Source: Propioniciclava sp. MC1595 (GTDB lineage Bacteria > Actinomycetota > Actinomycetes > Propionibacteriales > Propionibacteriaceae). From it: DNA of 64,000 nucleotides. Made by a program: the position numbers and the translations under genes. Location: contig NZ_CP071870.1 in the NCBI RefSeq assembly GCF_017569205.1, forward strand, positions 1,054,001 to 1,118,000. The letters are read 5' to 3'. Below the pieces are notes generated by a model. That model was given only the letters and a program-made list of their open reading frames with translations. It made no database searches and was not told the DNA's origin. This document shows, piece by piece, positions 7,679 to 16,603 of this stretch. Numbering within the stretch: position 1 is the stretch's first letter; every line of letters starts with the position of its first letter.

Positions 7679-9180
7679 CGGCCCAGCAGGCCGGCCATCC
7701 ACTCCTCGACGGCGTCCGCCTCGCGCGGGAACGCCGAGGACAGGACCCTGGCCTCCCCGTCGGTGATCACGATGTCGTCCTCGATCCGGACGCCGATGCC
7801 GCGCAGCTCCTCGGGCACGAGGAGGTCGGTCGACTTGAAGTACAGGCCGGGCTCCACGGTGATGCACATGCCGGGCTTGAGGGTGCCATCGCGGTAGAAC
7901 TCCTTGCGGGCCTGCGCGCAGTCGTGGACGTCGATGCCCAGGTGGTGGGAGGTGCCGTGCACCATCCACCGGCGGTGCTGGCCGCCGGTGACGGGGTCGA
8001 GGGACTCCTCGACCGAGACGGGCAGGATGCCCCAGGCGTGCAGGTGCTCGGCGATGACCCGGATCGAGGCGTCGTGCACCTCGTGGAAGGTCGCCCCCGC
8101 GCGGGCCGCGTCGATGCCCGCCTGCTGGGCGGCCAGCACGGCCTCGTAGACCTTGCGCTGGGCCGGCGTGAACGTGCCGTCGATCGGCAGGGTTCGGGTG
8201 ACGTCGGCGGTGTACAGCGTGTCGACCTCGACGCCCATGTCGAGCAGGATGAGGTCGCCGTCGCGCAGGTCGCCGTCGTTGCGGATCCAGTGCAGGGTGT
8301 TGGCGTGGTCGCCGGACGCGCAGATGCTGCCGTAGCCCACGTCGTTGCCGAGGTGGCGGGCGTGCAGCGCGAAGACACCCTCGCACCACCGCTCGCCCCG
8401 GCCCTTGGCCACGGCGGTGGGGAAGTCGGTGATGACCGCGTCGAAGCCGACCTTGGTGGCGTCTACGGCGAGCTGCATCTGCTCGAGCTCGAAGTCGTCC
8501 TTGATCAGGCGCAGCTCCGAGAGCATGACCGCGAACTCCTCGTCGGTGCACGGGTCGAAGTCGACCTCGTTGGTGCGCCGCAGCTCGTCCAGCAGCTGGG
8601 TGATCCGGTCGTCCACGCCGCGCACCACGCGGGTGGGGATGCGGTCGGTGTTGGTCGACAGCGCTGCCGGCAGCTCGCTGATCGCCTCGCACGGCAGGCC
8701 GGTCATGGCCTGCATCTCCTCCAGCGACTCGCGCTGGCCCACCCACATCTCGCCGTAGCGGGCGTCGGCGTAGAACTCGGGGTCGGTGCGGGGGGCGCGC
8801 GGCTTGAAGTACAGGGTGGCGACGTGGCCGGCGTCCTCGACCTCGTCACCGTCGCCCTCGGTGAAGATCGGCTCGAAGACCAGCACGGCGTCCGGCTCGC
8901 GGTCGGCGCCCAGGCCGGTGAGGTGGGCGAAGGCCGAGTGCGGGCGGAACGGGTAGTCGGTGTCGTTGCTGCGCACCTTCAGCCCGCCGGCGGGGACGAC
9001 CAGGCGCTCACCGGGGTAGGCGGCGCTCACGGCGTCGCGGCGCGGCTGGGTGTGCTCGGCCGCGGCCAGGCGGGCCGGCAGCTCGGTGGAGTAGGGCGCC
9101 CACTCCTCGGGGATGAACGCGACGAACGCGTCGGAGAACGGCACCTGCCGGTTGGGCAGCTTGGTTTCCTTCTGCTTCAT
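7675..9180 (-). CDS. pepP: Xaa-Pro aminopeptidase (aminopeptidase P, M24B)
   Basis: 501 residues. An N-terminal aminopeptidase P domain (about 20-190) precedes a pita-bread M24 domain. Metal ligands are readable: ILLDMGVEVDTLYTADVTRT (two Asp), HGTSHHLGIDVHD (His), ITVEPGLYF (Glu) and GVRIEDDIVIT (Glu). It removes an N-terminal residue before proline, using two Mn ions, in the cytosol. AAGGGG upstream of ATG 9180 is a plausible SD. First gene of a two-gene unit with corA. Confidence 0.92.
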   Translation of the reverse strand: MKQKETKLPNRQVPFSDAFVAFIPEEWAPYSTELPARLAAAEHTQPRRDAVSAAYPGERLVVPAGGLKVRSNDTDYPFRPHSAFAHLTGLGADREPDAVLVFEPIFTEGDGDEVEDAGHVATLYFKPRAPRTDPEFYADARYGEMWVGQRESLEEMQAMTGLPCEAISELPAALSTNTDRIPTRVVRGVDDRITQLLDELRRTNEVDFDPCTDEEFAVMLSELRLIKDDFELEQMQLAVDATKVGFDAVITDFPTAVAKGRGERWCEGVFALHARHLGNDVGYGSICASGDHANTLHWIRNDGDLRDGDLILLDMGVEVDTLYTADVTRTLPIDGTFTPAQRKVYEAVLAAQQAGIDAARAGATFHEVHDASIRVIAEHLHAWGILPVSVEESLDPVTGGQHRRWMVHGTSHHLGIDVHDCAQARKEFYRDGTLKPGMCITVEPGLYFKSTDLLVPEELRGIGVRIEDDIVITDGEARVLSSAFPREADAVEEWMAGLLGR

Positions 9181-9237
9181 GGGGTCCCCTTCGGGTAGCG
9201 CGCACAGACCCCACCCACTGTACGCGCCCGCCGGCCC

Positions 9238-9801
9238 TCAGCTGTTCCAGCGAAGGACGGCCCACGACTCCTTCTCGCGGCCGAGGATCGACACCGACGC
9301 CGTCTCGACGGGGAACGCCTGCCCGAAGATGAGCGGGAAGTCGAGCCAGCACAGCGCCAGCACCCGCGAGGCGTGGCCGTGCCCGAAGCAGATCGCCCTC
9401 TCCACGCCCGAGTCCCGCACCCGCCGGACGACCCGGCTGAGCCGTTCGCGCACCTCGTCGTGGGTCTCGCCACCGGGGACGCCGTTGAACCACAGCCGCC
9501 AGCCGGGGTGGTGGTTGGTGCGGATCTGCTGGCTGGTGAGCCCCTCGTACTCGCCGTAGTTCCACTCGGCCAGGTCGTCGCAGACCTCGGCGTCGGGGAA
9601 GCCCGCGAGCGCGGCGGTCTTGCGCGCCCGCAGCCGGGGGCTGGTCAGCACGAGCCCGAACTCGGCCGGGTCGATCTTGGCGCGCAGGGCGCGGGCCTGG
9701 TCGACGCCGGCCTCGGTGAGGTCGAGGTCGGTGTAGGACGTGTGCTGGCCCGACCGGCTCCACTCGGTCTCCCCGTGCCGGACGAGGTACAGGATCGTCA
9801 T
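9238..9801 (-). CDS. Histidine phosphatase family protein
   Basis: 187 residues. The N-terminal LVRHGETEWS is the RHG catalytic motif; the partner His is in CFGHGHASRVLALCW (about 145-155), and EWNYGEYEG holds the acid/base Glu region. Family members are phosphoglycerate mutase-like phosphatases, here of unknown substrate; the FGHG variant of the usual VSHG or VTHG loop is worth noting. ATG 9801 follows CAGGAT by 6 nt. It is separated by 57 nt from pepP and runs in the same direction. Confidence 0.88.
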   Translation of the reverse strand: MTILYLVRHGETEWSRSGQHTSYTDLDLTEAGVDQARALRAKIDPAEFGLVLTSPRLRARKTAALAGFPDAEVCDDLAEWNYGEYEGLTSQQIRTNHHPGWRLWFNGVPGGETHDEVRERLSRVVRRVRDSGVERAICFGHGHASRVLALCWLDFPLIFGQAFPVETASVSILGREKESWAVLRWNS

Positions 9802-9807
9802 GGCGCC

Positions 9808-9813
9808 ATCCTG
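9808..9813 (-). promoter_or_regulatory. -10-like CAGGAT for histidine phosphatase gene
   Basis: CAGGAT on the minus strand, 6 nt before ATG 9801; no SD. Leaderless promoter candidate. Confidence 0.4.
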
Positions 9814-9840
9814 ACACCCGGGGTCCGGGGGCCGCTGCGA

Positions 9841-9846
9841 TAGGGT
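9841..9846 (+). promoter_or_regulatory. -10-like TAGGGT upstream of zinc-ribbon gene
   Basis: TAGGGT would give a transcript start near 9853 and a leader of about 24 nt. That leader contains a perfect AGGAGG at 9865-9870, 6 nt before ATG 9877. This gene is therefore led and SD-driven, unlike many neighbours. Confidence 0.5.
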
Positions 9847-9876
9847 GCAATGCACGCTCAAGCCAGGAGGAATCCC

Positions 9877-10620
9877 ATGAAGGCTGCCGCTGAGGCGCAG
9901 CGCCGGTTGCTCGACCTACAGGCCAGCGACACCGCCATCGCGCAGCTGGACCACAAGCGCAACACCCTCCCCGAGACCACCGAGGCCCGCAGCCTGCAGG
10001 CCGAGCGCGCCCGGGCGGCCGAGCACGTGATCGCGGCCGAGACGGTCGTCTCCGACCTCGAGGCCGAGCAGGCCAAGGCCGAGTCCGACCTGGTGCCGGT
10101 GCGCGAGCGCCTGGCCCGCGACGAGCGCCGCGTCAACGACGGGTCGGTCGCCGACCCCAAGGCCCTGCAGGGCCTGCTCGACGAGATCGAGCACCTCAAG
10201 AAGCGCATCGTCGACCTGGAGGACGCGCAGCTCGAGGCGATGGAGCGCCTCGAGGAGGCGCGCGCGGTCGCCGAGCACGCCGTGGACGCCAAGGGCGGCA
10301 TCGAGGAGCGCATGCGCGCGGTGCTGAAGGTGCGCGAGGGCAAGCTCGGCGAGATCGCCTCCGAGCGCGGCCAGCGCGAGATCGAGCGCGACGCCATCGC
10401 CGCGGCCGTCCCCGCCGACCTGCTGGCGCTCTACACCCGCGTGGCCGAGAAGTCCGGCGGCGTGGGCGCCGCCCTGCTGCGCCAGGGCCGCTGCGGCGGT
10501 TGCCAACTCGAGGCGACCTCGGCCGACCTGAACCGCTACCGGGCCGCCGACGACGACGAGGTGCTGCGCTGCGAGGAGTGCAACCGCATCCTCGTGCGGA
10601 CGTCCGAGTCGGGGCTCTGA
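9877..10620 (+). CDS. Zinc-ribbon, coiled-coil protein (C4-type, DUF164-like)
   Basis: 247 residues. Residues 5-175 are almost entirely helical and rich in Glu, Arg and Ala, predicting a long antiparallel coiled coil. The C-terminus holds two zinc-binding pairs, CGGC (about 205) and CEEC (about 232), forming a C4 ribbon. The family is widespread in actinobacteria next to RNase and phosphatase genes and has been proposed to bind nucleic acid or ribosomes; I infer only that. AGGAGG fixes the start. It is followed after 4 nt by the RNB gene, suggesting an operon. Confidence 0.82.
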   Translation: MKAAAEAQRRLLDLQASDTAIAQLDHKRNTLPETTEARSLQAERARAAEHVIAAETVVSDLEAEQAKAESDLVPVRERLARDERRVNDGSVADPKALQGLLDEIEHLKKRIVDLEDAQLEAMERLEEARAVAEHAVDAKGGIEERMRAVLKVREGKLGEIASERGQREIERDAIAAAVPADLLALYTRVAEKSGGVGAALLRQGRCGGCQLEATSADLNRYRAADDDEVLRCEECNRILVRTSESGL

Positions 10621-10624
10621 CGCG

Positions 10625-11756
10625 ATGCCCTCGGTCCACCTCAGCGCCCGCGGCGTCCCCGAGCCCATCCGCGCCGGACTCGACGCCCTGCACGAGCGGC
10701 TGGAGGTGCCCGCCGGGTTCCCGGCCGACGTCATGGCCGAGGCCGAGGCCGCGGCGTCCGGGGTCGTGCTGCCCGAGCGCGACCTGACCGACGTGCCGTT
10801 CGTCACCATCGACCCGCCCGGCTCGACCGACCTCGACCAGGCGCTGTACATCGAGCGTGACGGCGACGGCTACCACGTGCTGTACGCCATCGCCGACGTG
10901 GCCCGGTTCGTCACTCCGGGCGGGGCGATCGACCGCGAGGTCCACGAGCGCGGGCTGACCCTGTACGCGCCCAACGCCCGCACGCCGCTGCACCCGCCGG
11001 TGCTCAGCGAGGGTGCCGCGTCCCTGCTGCCCGGCCAGCTCCGCCCGGCGCTGGTCTGGGAGCACACGCTGGACGCCCGCGGCGAGGCCACGCGTCCACG
11101 GTGGCAGCCGCCCGGGTCCGCAGCCGGGAGCAGCTGACCTACGCGGGCGTCCAGGAGGCGCTGGATGCGGGCACGGCGTCCGAGTCGCTGCAGCTGCTGG
11201 CCGAGGTGGGTCGCCTGCGCGAGGTGCTCGAGGCCGAGCGGGGCGGCGTCAGCCTGCAGATCCCCGAGCAGGAGGTGCACGTCGTCGGCGAGCACTGGGA
11301 GCTCGACTTCCGCGCCACGCTGCCCGTCGAGGGCTGGAACGCGCAGATCTCGCTGCTGACCGGCATGGCCGCGGCGAAGATCATGCTCGAGCACCGCCGC
11401 TGCACGGCGCGCTGTGCGAGGCGCTGTGCGCGGGCGACCCGGTGCCGGAGTGGATCCGCGCCGAGCTCGACGAGCTGCCCAAGACCATGCAGCAGGCCAC
11501 CCAGCGCTCGAACGCCTACGAGCGCGGGCTGCTCGACCTGGTCGAGGCCCTGGTGCTGGCCCCGCACGTGGGGGAGTCCTTCCAGGGCGTCGTCACCGAG
11601 TGGGAGGCCGAGGACGACCGCGGCGAGATTCAGCTGGCCGAGCCGGCTGTCGCCGCGCGGCTCACCGGGCGCAAGGCCGAGCTCGGCTCCGAGGTGGAGG
11701 CCGAACTGGTGACCGCCGACGTCGTGACCGGACGGGTCGAGTTTCGGGTGCGCTGA
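10625..11756 (+). pseudogene. RNB-domain ribonuclease (RNase II/R family), frameshifted and internally deleted
   Basis: Three frames together spell a short actinobacterial RNB protein. Frame one (10625 to about 11092) has the catalytic Asp cluster DPPGSTDLDQAL. At about 11092 one G is missing from CCACGCGTCC; restoring it gives the in-frame sequence GEATASTVAAARVRSREQL. Frame two (to about 11395) ends at GMAAAKIMLEH. Frame three resumes with LHGALCEALCAGDPVPEW and runs to TGA 11756. From memory of the family, roughly 100 residues, including the YAHVTAPLRRL-type RNA-binding Arg motif, are missing between frames two and three. Either a decaying gene or two assembly errors. Confidence 0.75.
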
Positions 11757-11773
11757 GCCGCCACGCCGTGGCG

Positions 11774-11779
11774 TAGAAT
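11774..11779 (+). promoter_or_regulatory. -10 box TAGAAT for rnpB
   Basis: TAGAAT ends 7 nt before 11787, the position where the RNase P RNA P1 helix begins, so the expected transcript start and the RNA 5' end agree. No convincing -35. Confidence 0.6.
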
Positions 11780-11786
11780 GGCTAGC

Positions 11787-12176
11787 TGGACGAGTCGGCC
11801 GGGTGATCGCTGCGGGAAACCGTTGAGGAAAGTCCGGACTCCACAGGGCAGGGTGGTGGGTAACGCCCACCCGGGGTGACCCGCGGGACAGTGCCACAGA
11901 AAGCAAACCGCCCCCTCGGGGGTAAGGGTGAAAGGGTGGGGTAAGAGCCCACCGCGTCGGTGGTGACATCGACGGCACGGCAAACCCCACCCGGAGCAAG
12001 ACCAAGAAGGGCTTCGGCCCGCGGATGCCGTTCGAGCGCTGCCCGCGCGAGGCGTCCGGGTAGGTTGCACGGCGTCGGCGCAAGCCGGCGTCGGAGGCCC
12101 CCGGCGACGGGGGTCACAGATGGATGATCACCCGCCTTCGGGCGACAGAATCCGGCTTACAGGCCGGCTCGTCCCT
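11787..12176 (+). ncRNA. rnpB: RNase P RNA, bacterial type A
   Basis: P1 is visible as GGACGAGTCGGCC (11788-11800) pairing with GGCCGGCTCGTCC (12162-12174). The universal 5' core GAGGAAAGTCCGGACTCC follows at about 11816, CACAGAAA at about 11894, and the 3' core block containing ACAGAATCCGGCTTACAG at about 12145-12162. The length of about 390 nt fits high-GC type A RNAs. The RNA cleaves 5' leaders from pre-tRNA together with RnpA. The 3' end is set by P1 to within a few nt. Confidence 0.95.
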
Positions 12177-12190
12177 CATCCCTCCGGGCG

Positions 12191-13036
12191 TCAGAACCCG
12201 GCGAGCCCCCGCAGCAGCGCGGACGCCTCGGCGTCGGTGCGCAGCGGCGTGCCGTCGAGGGCGACGATGTCGCACACGCCGCGTCCGGCGGACAGCAGCC
12301 AGGCCGCCTCGGCGCCGACGAGGTCGGCGGGGGTGAGCAGGCGGTCGACCACGGTGGTGCCGCGGGCGGCGAGCCCGGCGCGGACGGCGGCGATGGTCAC
12401 CGAGTCGAGGATGCCGGTGCCCTCCACCGGGGTGGTGGCGTAGACGCCGTCGACGAGGGCGAGCAGGCCCGAGCGCGGCCCCTCGAGGCAGTAGCCGTCG
12501 GCCGAGGTGAACAGCACGTCGTCGACCCCGCGGCGGCGGGCCTCGCGGGCCACGGCCACGTTCACGGCGTAGGACAGCGACTTCACCCCGCCCAGCAGCC
12601 ACGGGGCGTCGGCGAAGGCGTCGGCACGGCGTCCGGTCGTCAGCGTGACCAGCCGCAGCGGCGGGCAGGGCGTCGTGTCGGACGCTGTGATCGTCAGGAA
12701 CGACGCACCCGGCTCGGCGGGGGCGTGCTCCTGCCCGCGGGTGGCGATGAGCTTGACCACGGCCTCGCCCGGGGCGTCCCAGGCCGCCACGGCGTCCGCG
12801 ATGAGGCCGCGCCAGGCGGCCAGGTCGGGGGCGGCCATGCCCATGAGCGCGTGCGAACGCTCGAACCTGGCGAGGTGCTCGTCGAGGAACTCGACGCGGG
12901 TGCCTGCGGCGTCGACGACCACGCGCGCGGCGTCGAAGACCCCGTCGCCGCGGTTGATGCCGAGGTCGTCGGCGCCGACCACGGCGGTGTCCGCGGCCAC
13001 GACCCCGACGCCGAGCACCGCCACGAGCTGGGTCAT
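12191..13036 (-). CDS. pabC: Class IV aminotransferase, aminodeoxychorismate lyase-like
   Basis: 281 residues. Fold-type IV PLP enzyme features: [13 protein letters not shown] (about 30), a catalytic Lys in [18 protein letters not shown] (about 145-160), and the Glu/Gly loop [16 protein letters not shown] (about 185-200). Family members include 4-amino-4-deoxychorismate lyase (folate), branched-chain and D-amino acid transaminases. No folate gene is adjacent, so pabC is a provisional name. ATG 13036 overlaps the map stop (ATGA), so both are expressed from the map promoter. Confidence 0.75.
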   Translation of the reverse strand: MTQLVAVLGVGVVAADTAVVGADDLGINRGDGVFDAARVVVDAAGTRVEFLDEHLARFERSHALMGMAAPDLAAWRGLIADAVAAWDAPGEAVVKLIATRGQEHAPAEPGASFLTITASDTTPCPPLRLVTLTTGRRADAFADAPWLLGGVKSLSYAVNVAVAREARRRGVDDVLFTSADGYCLEGPRSGLLALVDGVYATTPVEGTGILDSVTIAAVRAGLAARGTTVVDRLLTPADLVGAEAAWLLSAGRGVCDIVALDGTPLRTDAEASALLRGLAGF

Positions 13037-13899
13037 GCCGCGAACTCCTCCGGGGGGAGGGTGAGGATCTCGACGCCGTCCTCGGTCACGGCGACGGTGT
13101 GCTCCCACTGGGCGACGCGGGAGAGGTCGTTGGTCACGACCGTCCAGTCGTCGTCCCACACGTGCGAGCTGGGGTCGCCCAGGGCGAGCATCGGCTCGAT
13201 GGTGAAGGTCATGCCCGGCTCCATCACGTCGCGGTAGACCTCGTTGTCGTAGTGCAGGATCACCAGCCCCGAGTGGAACGCGCTGTGCACGCCGTGGCCG
13301 GTGTACTCACGCACGACGCCGTAGCCGAAGCGCTTGGCGTACATCTCGATCACGCGGCCGATCACGTTGGTCTCGCGCCCGGGCTTCACGGCGCGGATGC
13401 CGCGCATCATCGCCTCATGGGTGCGCTCGCTCAGCAGGCGGGACTCCTCGTCCACGTCGCCGCAGAAGAAGGTGCCGCAGTTGTCGCCGTGCACGCCGTT
13501 CTTGAACGCCGTGACGTCGATCTTGACCAGGTCGCCGTCCTCGAGCGGGCGGGCGTCGGGGATGCCGTGGCAGATCACCTCGTTGACCGAGGTGCAGATC
13601 GCCTTGGGGAAGCCCCGGTAGCCGAGCGCGCTCGGGTAGGCGCCGTGGTCGAGCATGTACTCGTGGGCCACGGCGTCCAGCTCGTCGGTGGTGACGCCCG
13701 GCGCGATCGCCGCGGCGGCGGTGTACATGGCCCCCGACGCGATCCGGGACGCCTCGCGCATCAGCTCGATCGTCTCCGGCGTCTGCACGTGCGACCCCGT
13801 GTAGCGGTCCGGGGCGGGTCGATCGACGTAGTGGGGACGGATGATCGAGGCCGGCACCGGACGGCGCGCGGAGACGGCATGAGGCTTGATGGGAGTCAC
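13033..13899 (-). CDS. map: Methionine aminopeptidase, type I
   Basis: 288 residues from GTG 13899. M24A metal ligands appear in order: [19 protein letters not shown] (two Asp), [17 protein letters not shown] (His), [10 protein letters not shown] (Glu) and [12 protein letters not shown] (Glu). [11 protein letters not shown] carries the substrate His. The 40-residue N-terminal extension with a PxxP-like [13 protein letters not shown] stretch is typical of actinobacterial MapA forms. It removes initiator Met co-translationally. GTG 13899 lies 6 nt after TATGAT without an SD, so this mRNA is probably leaderless. Confidence 0.93.
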   Translation of the reverse strand: MTPIKPHAVSARRPVPASIIRPHYVDRPAPDRYTGSHVQTPETIELMREASRIASGAMYTAAAAIAPGVTTDELDAVAHEYMLDHGAYPSALGYRGFPKAICTSVNEVICHGIPDARPLEDGDLVKIDVTAFKNGVHGDNCGTFFCGDVDEESRLLSERTHEAMMRGIRAVKPGRETNVIGRVIEMYAKRFGYGVVREYTGHGVHSAFHSGLVILHYDNEVYRDVMEPGMTFTIEPMLALGDPSSHVWDDDWTVVTNDLSRVAQWEHTVAVTEDGVEILTLPPEEFAA

Positions 13900-13905
13900 G
13901 CGCCG

Positions 13906-13913
13906 ATCATAGT
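13906..13913. promoter_or_regulatory. Overlapping divergent -10 boxes for map and SPOR gene
   Basis: Minus strand TATGAT (13911-13906) lies 6 nt before GTG 13899 of map. Plus strand CATAGT (13908-13913) would start a transcript near 13920 for the SPOR gene at 13951. The two hexamers share four base pairs, so RNA polymerase could occupy only one direction at a time. Confidence 0.5.
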
Positions 13914-13950
13914 GTGGGGCTGCAGGGACGCTGATCGAGAGGCGGCAACC

Positions 13951-14202
13951 ATGACCCACGACACCGAGTGGTACTACAACCTGGTCACCGGCCAGGTGGA
14001 GCAGTACGAGGGCGGCAAGGCCGTCGACCGCCTCGGCCCCTACGCCACGCGGCAGGAGGCCGAGCAGGCCCTCGCCCGCGCGGAGGAGCGCAACGAGGCG
14101 TGGGAGAACGACCCGCGCTACGCCGACGAGGACGACGAGGACGCCGACGGCGACGGTGAGGACGACTGGGGCACCTCGGCGTTCGACACCTTCAAGCCCT
14201 GA
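13951..14202 (+). CDS. Small SPOR-like acidic protein
   Basis: 83 residues. [17 protein letters not shown] and [19 protein letters not shown] form the short SPOR-type repeat found in small actinobacterial proteins next to map and glnA genes. The C-terminal third is strongly acidic ([14 protein letters not shown]). No membrane segment, so it is probably cytosolic; whether it binds peptidoglycan like true SPOR domains is unknown. An AGAGG element about 10 nt before ATG serves as SD. The start is supported by the reading frame and the divergent -10. Confidence 0.75.
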   Translation: MTHDTEWYYNLVTGQVEQYEGGKAVDRLGPYATRQEAEQALARAEERNEAWENDPRYADEDDEDADGDGEDDWGTSAFDTFKP

Positions 14203-14208
14203 GGACCC

Positions 14209-14224
14209 GTAACCCGCACGTAAC
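14209..14224 (+). promoter_or_regulatory. GlnR-like direct repeat upstream of glnA2
   Basis: GTAAC-N6-GTAAC, two 5-bp units one helical turn apart. It differs by one base from the actinobacterial GlnR half-box GTNAC-N6-GAAAC. It sits over the expected -35 region of the promoter at 14236. No GlnR gene is in the window. Confidence 0.4.
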
Positions 14225-14235
14225 ACCCCGTGGGG

Positions 14236-14241
14236 CAGGAT
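14236..14241 (+). promoter_or_regulatory. -10-like CAGGAT before glnA2
   Basis: CAGGAT followed by 6 nt and ATG 14248; no SD. Candidate leaderless promoter, directly downstream of the GTAAC repeat. Confidence 0.45.
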
Positions 14242-14247
14242 GGCCCC

Positions 14248-15585
14248 ATGGACAAGCAGACTGATTTCGTCCTGCGCACGATGGAGGAGCGGGACGTCCG
14301 GTTCGTGCGTCTCTGGTTCACCGACGTGCTCGGGTTCCTGAAGTCCGTGGCGATCGCCCCGGCCGAGCTCGAGGGCGCGCTCAGCGAGGGCATCGGCTTC
14401 GACGGGTCGTCGATCCAGGGCTTCGCGCGCGTCTACGAGTCCGACATGGTCGCGCACCCCGACCCGTCGACGTTCCAGATGCTGCCCTGGCGCGGCGCCG
14501 CCGGCGGCACCGCCCGCCTGTTCTGCGACATCGGCCTGCCCGACGGCTCGCGCTCCTACGCCGATCCGCGCGGCGTGCTGAAGCGCGCGATGAAGAAGGC
14601 CGCCGACCTCGGCTTCACCTTCTACGTGCACCCCGAGATCGAGTTCTACCTGTTCAAGCGGCCCCTGGTGCCCGGCGTCGAGCCGACCCCGGTCGACACC
14701 AGCGGCTACTTCGACCACACCACCGACACCGCCGGCACCGACTTCCGCCGGATGACGATCGACATGCTCGAGCAGATGGGCATCTCGGTGGAGTTCAGCC
14801 ACCACGAGGGCGGCCCCGGCCAGCAGGAGATCGACCTGCGCTACGCCGACGCGCTCACGATGGCCGACAACATCATGACCTTCCGCGTGGTGGTGAAGGA
14901 GGTGGCGGTCATGCAGAACCTGTTCGCCTCCTTCATGCCCAAGCCGCTGGCCGAGCACCCGGGTTCGGGCATGCACAGCCACGTGTCCCTGTTCGAGGGC
15001 GACACCAACGCGTTCTACGACGCGTCGGGGGAGTACCACCTCAGCAAGACGGGCCGGCAGTTCGTCGCGGGCCTGCTCCACCACGCCTCCGAGCTGAGCG
15101 CCGTGCTGAACCCGTGGGTGAACTCCTACAAGCGCCTGGCCGCCGGCGGCGAGGCCCCCGCCCACATCACGTGGGGCCAGAACAACCGGTCGGCGATGGT
15201 CCGCATCCCGATGTTCAAGCCGTCGAAGGCCAGCTCGGCGCGCGTCGAGATCCGCTCGCTGGACAGCTCGGTCAACCCCTACCTCGCGTACGCCCTGATC
15301 CTGGCCGCCGGCCTGTCGGGGATCGAGAAGGAGATGGAGCTGCCCGACCCGGCCGAGGACGACGTCTGGTCGCTCACCTCCAAGCAGCGGGACGCCCTGG
15401 GCATCAGGCCGCTGCCCAACAGCCTCGACGCGGCGGTGCGCGCCATGGAGACCAGCGAGCTGGTGGCCGAGACGCTCGGCGAGCACGTGTTCGACTTCGT
15501 CCTGCGCAACAAGCGGGCCGAGTGGGCCGAGTACAGCCGGCAGGTCACGCCCCTGGAGTTCAGCAAGCTGCTGCCGTCGCTCTGA
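14248..15585 (+). CDS. glnA2: Glutamine synthetase type I family, GlnA2-like
   Basis: 445 residues with the GSI order: [12 protein letters not shown] near residue 50, [47 protein letters not shown] and [20 protein letters not shown]. At the site where GlnA1 has the adenylylated Tyr (LY-LPP) this protein has VWSLTS, so GlnE should not modify it. In Streptomyces, GlnA2-type proteins act on polyamines or are conditionally used; the substrate here is not shown. The position next to map and the SPOR gene matches the conserved actinobacterial layout. Confidence 0.9.
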   Translation: MDKQTDFVLRTMEERDVRFVRLWFTDVLGFLKSVAIAPAELEGALSEGIGFDGSSIQGFARVYESDMVAHPDPSTFQMLPWRGAAGGTARLFCDIGLPDGSRSYADPRGVLKRAMKKAADLGFTFYVHPEIEFYLFKRPLVPGVEPTPVDTSGYFDHTTDTAGTDFRRMTIDMLEQMGISVEFSHHEGGPGQQEIDLRYADALTMADNIMTFRVVVKEVAVMQNLFASFMPKPLAEHPGSGMHSHVSLFEGDTNAFYDASGEYHLSKTGRQFVAGLLHHASELSAVLNPWVNSYKRLAAGGEAPAHITWGQNNRSAMVRIPMFKPSKASSARVEIRSLDSSVNPYLAYALILAAGLSGIEKEMELPDPAEDDVWSLTSKQRDALGIRPLPNSLDAAVRAMETSELVAETLGEHVFDFVLRNKRAEWAEYSRQVTPLEFSKLLPSL

Positions 15586-15622
15586 CGCCGCGGTTTGGGA
15601 CGCCGCGGAGGACGCCCCCGCG

Positions 15623-16213
15623 GTGTGTCAGTGTGTGTCAATCGTGAACACGCTCTTCGCCCCCTTCCAGCCCGACGCCCACGGCGTCCCGCTGACCGAC
15701 GTCGTCATCCGGACGGCCTGCCGGGACGACCTGCCGTTCACCGCCGGCCTGGCTGCCCAGCGCGAGGGCGCGGGCGTGGCCGAGTGGACGGCGATCCACG
15801 GCCGCCAGTTCGAGGACGACAAGCGCGTGCTGCTGGTCGCCGAGCACGAGGACGAGGTGATCGGCTACGCCTGGCTGGCGTGGCTGACCCCGGTCGCCGA
15901 CGGCGGCCGCAACGCCCCCGACGGCTGGTACCTCTCCGGCGTGGTCGTGGCCCCGGCGTTCCGCCGACGCGGCATCGGACGCCGCCTCACCCAGGCGCGC
16001 GTCGAGTGGGTCCTCGAGCGCGGGGAGCCGGCGTTCTACGCCGTCAGCGGCTCCAACCTGGCCTCCCGCGCCCTGCACGCCCAGCTCGGCTTCCGCGAGG
16101 TGACCGACGACTTCACCCTCCCCGGGGTGGTGTTCGGGCGCGGCGACGGGATCCTGTGCCGCGTCGACGCACGACCGGACGCCGAGGTCATCGACCTCGC
16201 CAGCCGCCGCTGA
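15623..16213 (+). CDS. GNAT family N-acetyltransferase
   Basis: 196 residues from GTG 15623. Motif [21 protein letters not shown] is classical (V-x-P-x-x-RRRGIG), followed by [20 protein letters not shown] (motif B). The substrate is unknown. Start choice: GGAGGA at 15607-15612 lies about 10 nt before GTG 15623; GTG 15644 is an alternative and removes seven residues. It ends 3 nt from the convergent sterol-carrier-like gene with no terminator between them. Confidence 0.8.
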   Translation: MCQCVSIVNTLFAPFQPDAHGVPLTDVVIRTACRDDLPFTAGLAAQREGAGVAEWTAIHGRQFEDDKRVLLVAEHEDEVIGYAWLAWLTPVADGGRNAPDGWYLSGVVVAPAFRRRGIGRRLTQARVEWVLERGEPAFYAVSGSNLASRALHAQLGFREVTDDFTLPGVVFGRGDGILCRVDARPDAEVIDLASRR

Positions 16214-16216
16214 GCC

Positions 16217-16603
16217 TCACCCGGCCAGGTCCGCCACCAACGCGCCCAGGTGCCCGCCGATGTCGGCGTGCGCCCCGCTGGCGCTGACCCGGCGGGCCGC
16301 CACGGCGTCCGGCCACGCGAGGCGCCCGCTCGCCAGGGCGAGCCACGTGCCGGGGTCGGTCTCGACGACGTTGGGTGGCGTGCCGCGCGTGTGCGCGCTG
16401 GCCTGGCCCGGGACGCCGACCTGCACGGCGGCGAACGGGGGCACGCGCACCTCGACGAGCTTGCCCGGGAAGAGCACCTCCAGCTGGCCCAGGGTGGCCC
16501 GCACGGCCGCGGCCAGCTCGCTGCGCCCGACCTGGGCGCCGACGGCCACGGCGGCCGCGGTCGCGGAGGCGGCCGCGAGGGCCGCCCGGTCGGGGCGCCT
16601 CAT
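16217..16603 (-). CDS. Small sterol-carrier-family-like protein
   Basis: 128 residues. The pattern VEVRVPPFAAVQV, RGTPPNVVETDPGTWLALA and DAVAARRVSASGAHADI matches small actinobacterial proteins annotated as sterol carrier family (SCP2-like), which bind hydrophobic ligands. No signal peptide is evident; residues 5-25 are Ala-rich but not a clear helix anchor. ATG 16603 overlaps the adaptor stop (ATGA), making it the last gene of the ABC exporter operon. Whether it works with the exporter is unknown. Confidence 0.55.
   Translation of the reverse strand: MRRPDRAALAAASATAAAVAVGAQVGRSELAAAVRATLGQLEVLFPGKLVEVRVPPFAAVQVGVPGQASAHTRGTPPNVVETDPGTWLALASGRLAWPDAVAARRVSASGAHADIGGHLGALVADLAG

Noticed and set aside
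5387-7897. Very long opposite-strand open frames (836 codons here, 1337 codons at 58582-62595, 508 codons at 310-1836)
   Set aside because: They lie exactly over TrpB2/CorA, NarG and Mrp. Their translations are Arg/Gly/Ala/His-rich with no motifs; long shadow frames are expected at this GC content.
11101-11756. Separate small genes made from the second and third frames of the RNB locus
   Set aside because: Each piece matches successive parts of one RNB protein and has no start signal of its own.
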